Part shown: positions 57,973 through 64,000 of the stretch, in pieces
Layout: every line of letters starts with the position of its first letter
Position numbering within the stretch: the first letter of the stretch is position 1
NCBI GenBank assembly: GCA_021234155.1
Contig: JAJEKV010000017.1
Location: forward strand, 11,541,525 to 11,605,524
DNA length: 64,000 nt
Direction: 5' to 3'
Origin: Isoetes taiwanensis
Lineage: Eukaryota > Streptophyta > Lycopodiopsida > Isoetales > Isoetaceae
Notes under the pieces: generated by a model
What the model was told of the DNA's origin: nothing
What the model saw: the letters and a program-made list of their open reading frames with translations, nothing else
Database searches by the model: none
Made by a program: the position numbers and the translations under genes

Positions 57973-59010
57973 AAGATATGGCAAGGATTGGAGCTAAGGT
58001 GATTTCAGAGTCTTTACCTACTCTAATGTTCATGATACGACTAATTCTTTGAATCAAAATATTGATTTCTTTATTTATATAGCTCATGTGCTTTCCAACA
58101 TTAATAGTTTGTGTGGCAGGCTCTCAGCATTCGTCGGGCAGCTTCATATACCATGCATAATACCAATTGATGTATAGACTTATGGCTCTCCTGTGTGAAT
58201 GCGGGAGGCAGTAGGCCTTTCTTAGCCAGGCAATCATATTAGAGCTACCTTCAGTAGGGCTATCCAGAGATGTTGGTCACGATTGACCCCCTTTGAGTCT
58301 GGGCTCGCGGTAGAACCCTTATTTATGATGCATATATGTATGTCCTATTGATGATCATTTATTGATGATGGATGGGCCACCTTCGTGGTGGCATATTACT
58401 ATGTATTGTTGCTAGTGCTAACATGTATGTACTCTTCCGCAATATAGGATATCCCAGAGGAGGAATGGGGCAAATGACACCTCCGTGTCCTTCACTTAGA
58501 CATTTGACCATCACAAGTAGTCCAAGTCAGACAAGGGGTCTTTCCTGGTGATAGAGTTGTTGGGAAAGGGAATTTCCCATATTTATATGATGGGAGCATT
58601 GTATAGGTTCAGGAAGCGTCACAATGATATCAAAGCCATGACCTTGGTAAACCAGATCATAGCACTGGCCATGCCCTAATTAGTTGGACGAATAGCTTGT
58701 AGTGAACGTTAAATAGAAAATCCTCTTAAGCCTCCATATAAAATGTTAAAGTAGCCTATATATGTGAAAGAGGGATTCGTTAGGAAGAGAAATACAGAGG
58801 AGAAAGGAGAGCTAATATTAGGTTTTGGGCAGAAAAAGGTCACTTGCTCTCGAAGGCCATAACTTTTTATAAGAAGCTTAGAGCTTCTTGCTTCATTGCG
58901 TAGAGGACATTTGAATTGACTGGGCCAAATATTTTTAGACTTTTCCAAATTGTTGCGCTAGGACGCTTTGGTGTTTATTTTTGAATTCTAAGATGTATAC
59001 ACGCCCAACG
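57973..59010 (+). repeat. Repeat D, copy 2
   Basis: Closely similar to 44132-45150 with scattered substitutions and indels of 2, 4 and 11 bases. It carries an extra stretch near 58920 (CTGGGCCAAATATTTTTAGA) that the first copy lacks. Confidence 0.8.
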
Positions 59011-59039
59011 GGCACCCCTTTACTGTGTGTTACAGCCCA

Positions 59040-59661
59040 CAAAAAGTAAGATCGATTGTGCTACCTAGAACTCCCAGAGTTCCCCTCAACCTTGAGTACC
59101 TAGAACTCCCCGTGCTCAAATGGTATTGATCCCTAGGATCAGTCTGAAGCCCAGCTTCAACAAGTTCTATCTCAAGAACCCAATACTGCAGTAGCAGTAT
59201 TGTTCAAGAAGAGCCCAAACGCTCCAACAATGGAAGCAACTCCACAACCCAATACTAGTTTTTGGAGTAGCTTAGAAAGACTCGAATTGATCCCTGATCA
59301 AGAAATGGATTCAAACAACAAAATATGAACGATCAAGCAGTATGGATAAGCAAAGAGCTCTAAGCACTTGGCTCCAAGAACAAACTGCCCTTTTCCAAAA
59401 CACTGCTAAACCCCTAAATATTGGGACTAGGGATAAGATTAGGCCGAAAAGGCCTGTGGGCCTTCATTCTAGCTCGGATCGAGCCCTTAATCAACAAATT
59501 CGGCCCTTTATAGGCCGTTCACGTTCACATGGGAACGAACCCCTTTTAATAGCTCCAACCAACGGGGTGATGCCACATGTTTAACCATTTTAAGGGCCAA
59601 CTTTAATGTGTAATTAATTTGCACATTTACCATACAAAACTTTTGCCAAAATTCTCCAACA
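59040..59661 (-). mobile_element. Probable solo LTR, minus strand
   Basis: The minus strand begins TGTTGGAGAATTTTGGCAAA at 59661, a start typical of plant LTRs. It has a TATA box in CCTATAAAGGGCC (about 59510) and would end near TGTAACA/CACA at about 59030. No internal domains or primer-binding site are seen. The right border and target duplication are not fixed. Confidence 0.45.
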
Positions 59662-60580
59662 CTGGCACTAAGCAAACGGCCGCTTGGAACGTTCCCAGGC
59701 CACCCAGTGGCACTTCCAAGGCCAACTTGCCACTACCGCCCCCAGGCAGTCTCCCAGCTCTTAAAAGCTGTAACAGTTTCCTCCCCTCCTCCTAGGACCT
59801 TGTTCTCAAGGTCAAGGAACTTGAAAGGAAAACAACGTTACATAAAAGCAATACCAAGAAGCACCATACTTAGCTCATAAATGTTCATCATTTAGAACAA
59901 GACATCAGCATTTGCAAACACAACTTTGTTAGACCTTCTTGCAATCCAAAAGTCGCATCAACAATAAGAAGCAAATTTAGATCATCTTTCTTAGCCCAAA
60001 ATGCATCAAGCACTACTCGCCAACAGATATTCTTGGGGAAACCAGAACTAAGCCCAGGCCAAATCCCTGATTAGGCAAGCTAGTATGACCTAGAACAGTT
60101 TGGCATACATCCAGTGATGCAACCCCAAAACAAGAACCCTTGCCTTTGCAAGAAAAGAAAAAGTTGTACTTTGCATTTTTGGTATAGTTACCTTTAGATT
60201 GACCTAGCCAATCATGGTTGTCATGTCAACCCATACAAACACAATGGTGTCAAGTCCATTCTTGGACTCCTTCGCCTTGATTTTATTGCCACCCAAGCAT
60301 ACGAACGAACTATTGCCATCTCAAAATTCACTATCCGCACTTAGTAGATACAAGTCATCTACTTATGTCAATCATATTCCAGACCAGCCAGTGGTAAGAT
60401 CGACACTACTCTGCAACCATGGACGTCCCATAGGGTCTAGCATGCGCAACATGCCCCCAAATTACCTGTAACACTTTATTTTCTACCCCTCCTTAGAACC
60501 TTGGCCTCAAGGTCTAACTAAGGATTCAATATAGAAAATATATTGTACAATTACTTGTTCTCCTAATGGCCACTTAGGAA
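59662..60580. other. No recognisable gene; upstream of the second Ty3 element
   Basis: Low-complexity and non-coding, with CCTCCTAGGACCTTG at 59788 and a related CCTCCTTAGAACCTTGG at 60488. It may include the leader or damaged gag of the following element. Confidence 0.35.
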
Positions 60581-60609
60581 TTCTCATGTTTCTACGAGAC
60601 CTTGATATT

Positions 60610-61430
60610 CCAAGAATATCCTTTTTGCAAAGCTATAGGTCACTATGAGGACAAATGTAGTGTAAAAGAGTACTTTGCAAGGCAAGACAAGACAAGGCCA
60701 AGGCTGCTGAACCAAGTGCCTCAGTGAGATTTGTGCAGGAATTAGAAGATCAAGAGGAGATTATGGTAGTCCAAATAAGAGGGATGTTCAATTCAAAGGG
60801 TAAGGAACTAGTTCAAGCCAATGAGAAAGCTAGTGCACCTAAAGCTAAGGACAATGAAGTCAATCAGTTTGTGCCTCTTCCTCCTTGTCAAAAATACATT
60901 AAGAAAGATAAGAAAAGTGGGGATTTTGAGTCTTTACTGAAGAATTCAAAGATTAGTGTGGATTTGCTAACATTGCTCAAGATTGCTCCATCTTATAGAA
61001 AAAAAGTGTTGAATCTAACCAAGGAGGATGAAGTGGCTCTCACAAATCACATTGAAGAGCATATATTAACCCAAGAAGAGTATGATCCTGGTTCTTTCGC
61101 ATGTGTGGCAAGAATTGGTAAGAAAGTCTTGACGAAAGTGTTGGTTGATGGAGGATCACCACTTAATTTAATGCCCCATCATTATGAGGTTGTGTGCTTT
61201 GGTGATTGACAAGAAAGCTCCAATGATGCTAAAATCTTCCTCAAATACTAAAATCAACCCTATAGGCATTGTAAGTAATGTTCCAATTGACATTGAGGGT
61301 ATCATAGTGGCTGCTAGCTTTGTTGTGGTGGCATTTGAAGGTATTGATGAAAAATCAGATATCTATTACCTGCTTTTAGGAAGAAAATGGGTATCTACTA
61401 GATGCAAGACCTATATGATCAAAAGGTGAG
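60610..61430 (+). pseudogene. Second Ty3 element: Gag zinc knuckle and protease
   Basis: Near 60630 a frame reads YPFCKAIGHYEDKC, a CCHC zinc knuckle whose first Cys has become Tyr. The frame from 60724 leads through a linker to SFACVARIGKKVLTKVLVDG, then GSPLNLM: the aspartic-protease catalytic loop, with DGG where DTG, DSG or DGG is expected. A frameshift near 61190 leads to the protease C-terminal half, with VAFEGIDEKSDIYYLLLGRK and W. The catalytic Asp is present, so the protease is more complete than the rest of the element. Confidence 0.75.
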
Positions 61431-61599
61431 TGTACCATATCAGATGGAAGAAAAAAGATGACTCTCTATAATAAGGTTGGGGAATTTGAAGCTTTTAAAT
61501 TCATTGAAGAAGATCTCTTCATTCCATATCCTTGTGGTGAATATGAGCTTGCTGCCCCAGCTCCGATATCGGAACCTAACTTGTGATCATTCTATCAGA

Positions 61600-61830
61600 G
61601 CTAATAGGTTCTATCAGAACCTAATAGAACCTATCAACTCCTTCAAACTTGTGATATTTGATATCACAAGCAAATATCACAAGTTTGATGGAGGAAGACC
61701 TAAAGTTGCATCTTCTGTTACCATTCTCAAGGATCACAAGTTGCATCTTCTGTTGCCATTCTCAAGGATCACAAACTGCATCTTCTCAAGGATCACAAGT
61801 TGCATCTTCTGTTGCCATCCTGTAGGATCA
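61600..61830 (+). repeat. Short tandem repeats inside the second Ty3 element
   Basis: Units of CTCAAGGATCACAAGTTGCA plus TCTTCTGTTGCC occur about three times at 61727-61826. At 61600-61640 GGTTCTATCAGAACC and its neighbours form an imperfect palindrome. Confidence 0.75.
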
Positions 61831-61849
61831 TTCTAATATATTATTGGCT

Positions 61850-62200
61850 AAAGTTGGCCGGATTTTCTCCAATATTATCTCAAACATGGCTGAATACATG
61901 GCTCGCATAGCAGGCTTACAAGAGGCTAAACATTTAGGCATTACTAACATTGTTATCTTTGGAGACTCACAACTTGTTTGGAGGTTTTGGGAGAGTATCA
62001 GGACAAAAATGAGGATATGATCTTGCCAAGGAACAAGGTCATGTAAGAATTATCAAGCTTCAAGACTTCGAAATTGCACCATATGCCAAGAAAACTCAAT
62101 AATGAGGCTGATGCTTTGTGTAGAAGTGTTCTCCTTGAGCACTTGGCTAAGAGAGCAATCAAAGAAGAAGATTTGGAGAAGGATGACTTGCAGCAGCTCT
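61850..62200 (+). pseudogene. Second Ty3 element: RNase H-like domain upstream of RT
   Basis: Reads AEYMARIAGLQEAKHLGITN, then IVIFGDSQLV, and after a frameshift HMPRKLNNEADAL. This is the core and C-terminal signature of the archaeal-type RNase H found as an additional domain in Tat-lineage elements. In those elements it normally lies between the first RNase H and integrase; here it precedes the RT remnant. The initial strand with its first catalytic Asp is not visible. Confidence 0.65.
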
Positions 62201-62319
62201 AACCGATGTTGATCATCAATGCAAGCGAGGAAAAGCAAGTTAAAGAGGTAAAAGTTCAAAAGAATGGTCAAAGTAGAGTGCTCTATGTTGATGACTTGTT
62301 TAGAGAAGAAGATGAAGGC

Positions 62320-62620
62320 TTTGTTATGAAATTCTTTGATGAATGGAAGGATGTGTTTGTTTAGGAATATGATGAATTGATTAGTGTTGACAAGAATGTG
62401 TATGAGTTTGAAATTAAGATCAAGGACAGCATGAAACCTGTTATGCAAAAACTAAGAAGGATAAATGTATCTTTGCTTGGTCCATCAAGGAAGAATTATA
62501 TAAAATGAAGGATGCTAGTGTGATATTAGAAATTGTGAATCTTGAATGGTTGTCTTGCATTGTCCCTGTTGGGAAAAAGAACAAGACAGCTAGTAGATTG
62601 GAATGATACTTGTCAGGATG
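62320..62620 (+). pseudogene. Second Ty3 element: RT remnant, catalytic core deleted
   Basis: FFDEWKDVFV and the degenerate start of RT (EFEIKIKDSMKPVMQKLRRI) lead to LEWLSCIVPVGKKN of the fingers. The next recognisable piece is DWNDTCQDAFEKI, which belongs after the thumb. The palm with its Tyr-x-Asp-Asp active site is therefore missing, a deletion of roughly 150 codons joining at about 62590. Confidence 0.75.
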
Positions 62621-63166
62621 CATTTGAAAAAATCATAGATGGCATATGCCACTCTACCTTGCTGAAACCTCCAGACCTTGAGAAACCTTTCCAAAGCCAT
62701 AGGCTTGGCATTACTTCAGGAAGATAGAATTGTCTCTTTTGCAAGCAAGATTCGGTCTAAAACTGAACTTAGGTACTCAAGGCTTGAAAAGAATGCATCA
62801 ACCCTCATGTTCATGATTGATATGCAAGGACATCTCTTACAAAAGAGCCACATCCAAGTGTTTATGAAACAAAAGCCCATGTCCCTTCTCTTTGCCAAAA
62901 ATCAGCCAAAAGCTAAGTTTTGTAGATGGACATGTAAGGTTCAATCTTATGATATTAGTGTGAAAGTGGCCCATTTAATCAATGATCCAGGCTCTTTCCT
63001 TCCCAATGCTCTATTTGAGTATAAAGATCAAGAAGGCTTGGAAGAATTAGATTCTGCTATGTGTGCTAATCTTGTTGCTTTTCATGAGAAAGAAATAGTT
63101 TGGCAAAATGATATCAGGAGATACTTGGAGTGCAATGAGGTGCCAAAGAACTTGAGTAGCACCTAA
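62596..63166 (+). pseudogene. Second Ty3 element: RNase H (Ty3 type)
   Basis: DWNDTCQDAFEKI and LLKPPDLEKPF, then, after a frameshift, GLALLQEDRIVSFASKIRSK, LRYSRLEKNASTLMFMI and CRWTCKVQSYDISVKVAHLI. These match the RT-connected RNase H of Ty3 elements. The frame stays open from 62678 to 63166, the longest intact stretch of this element. Confidence 0.8.
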
Positions 63167-63229
63167 GAGAGCGGATTCAAGGAGAAATGCAAGAAGTCTA
63201 GGCTGATAGAAGATATATTTTGAAAGATT

Positions 63230-64000
63230 GACAAGGAAGGGGTGCTGCTGAGATGTGTGGACCTTGACAAGGCCAAACTGATCATAGAGGCCTGCCATGA
63301 AGGTATTTGTGGAGGCTATTTTGCTGCTGATACAACAGCCAAGAAGATCTTAAGATCAGGGTATTTCTGACCTACTTTTTTTAAAGATTGTTATAATGTA
63401 ATTAAGTGTTGTCTGCCATAACTTCTCTACGGCCATTCCAAATATGGGGACTTGATTTCACAGGTCCAATAGACCCTCCCTCATCAGCACAACACCAATA
63501 CATACTTGTGGCCATTGATCACTTCACCGCATGGGTGAGACGATCCCACTTAGACAAAGCAAATGCTTTTACGCTAGATTCCTCCATGAGAATATTTGTG
63601 CAAGATTTGGCATCCCATTCAAGTTTATATCTCATAGGGGATCCAATTCATGAACAAAGTTGTAGCCACATTGCTATCTACTCTCAAAGTGAAGCACACT
63701 AAGAGTTCAGCCTTCTATCCTCAAGGAAATAGTCAAGCCGAGTCAACTAACAAGGTACTCAAGTCAATCCTCAAAAAAACCATTATTATTTCAAAAAGCA
63801 ATTGGCATATCAAGCTTCATGATGGTCTATGGGCTTATAGGACCCCATTAAGACATCTACCAAGCACACACCCTTTAGCCTTGTATATGGCATTGAGTCT
63901 ATTGTCCCAATTGAGCTTGAGTTGCCTTCCCTTAGATTAGCACATAGGATCAACTTGGAAATGGAGGATGCACGAACGGAAAGATGTGTGAGATTAATGC
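63230..64000 (+). pseudogene. Second Ty3 element: integrase
   Basis: The zinc-binding head is damaged: EACHEGICGGYFAADTTAKK ends in an in-frame stop where a Trp would be expected. The core starts FQIWGLDFTGPIDPPSS with the first catalytic Asp, then YILVAIDHFTAWV. After a frameshift near 63640 come KHTKSSAFYPQGNSQAESTN and KVLKSILKK with the catalytic Glu, and WAYRTPLRH. Bases to the window end give LEMEDARTERCVRLM, typical of the region following the core. Confidence 0.85.

Larger units (their letters stand above)
60590..64000 (+). mobile_element. Second Ty3-type retrotransposon (Tat/Athila-like), decayed, cut by window end
   Basis: Ordered remnants: Gag zinc knuckle, protease, RNase H-like domain, RT start, RNase H, integrase. 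It lacks the Ty3 chromodomain style of the element at 24593. The 3' part and LTR lie beyond the window. Lineage is inferred from the extra RNase H and the integrase type. Confidence 0.85.

Overview
This window looks like land-plant nuclear DNA that is dominated by mobile elements. Plant hallmarks are a Ty3-type retrotransposon whose primer-binding site is TGGTATCAGAGC (the usual plant initiator-Met type), plant-style gene families (GH79 glucuronidase, P4-ATPase flippase, NBR1), and small exons with GT/AG introns. The density of decayed repeats suggests a large-genome plant such as a fern or another non-flowering lineage, but that is inference only; no organelle or bacterial signature was seen.

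Layout. 1149-8672: two minus-strand LINEs of one family lie head to tail, each encoding an endonuclease and/or reverse transcriptase broken by stops and frameshifts. A 1,953-bp non-autonomous hAT-like element with an 8-bp target duplication splits the 3' tip of the upstream LINE. 8673-12731: an LTR-like repeat (family B), whose other copy is at 55831-57682, is interrupted by about 2.3 kb carrying an RBR-type E3 ligase exon. 13941-14020: a hairpin related to the LINE 3' region. 17314-19195: minus-strand exons of a SNF2 helicase and of a TMEM42-like membrane protein, both broken. 21265-22615: a hairpin-bearing family C repeat, a 285-bp inverted repeat and a Helitron 3' terminus. 23412-24300: a fragment of the autophagy receptor gene NBR1, its intron invaded by a SINE whose 3' end resembles that of the LINEs. 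24593-29292: a Ty3 chromovirus-like element with both LTRs but decayed gag and pol. 29723-33102: a PIF/Harbinger-type element with TTA duplications that carries HSP70 pieces in swapped order. 33640-36870: a P4-ATPase pseudogene.

38890-42432: the one gene I can read as intact, a nine-exon GH79 beta-glucuronidase/heparanase-like gene on the minus strand, giving an uninterrupted 531-residue protein. 43300-50743: repeats, including a family C copy, repeat D, a Copia scrap, a hAT MITE with a perfect 8-bp duplication, a second Helitron terminus, microsatellites, recent tandem duplications and a third LINE 3' end. 50744-55820: mostly nothing recognisable. 55831-59660: family B, repeat D and a probable solo LTR. 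60590 to the end: a decayed Ty3-type element with protease, RNase H, RT, RNase H and integrase remnants.

How the parts relate: apart from the GH79 gene, the host-like sequences are partial, frameshifted or rearranged. At least one (HSP70) lies inside a clearly bounded DNA transposon, so transduplication by DNA transposons and Helitrons is the simplest account for many of them. The most interesting unexplained signals are repeat families whose copies keep a hairpin although the stem sequence changes (family C, and the LINE 3' region), and the LINE/SINE pair that seems to share a 3' end followed by short tandem repeats instead of poly(A).
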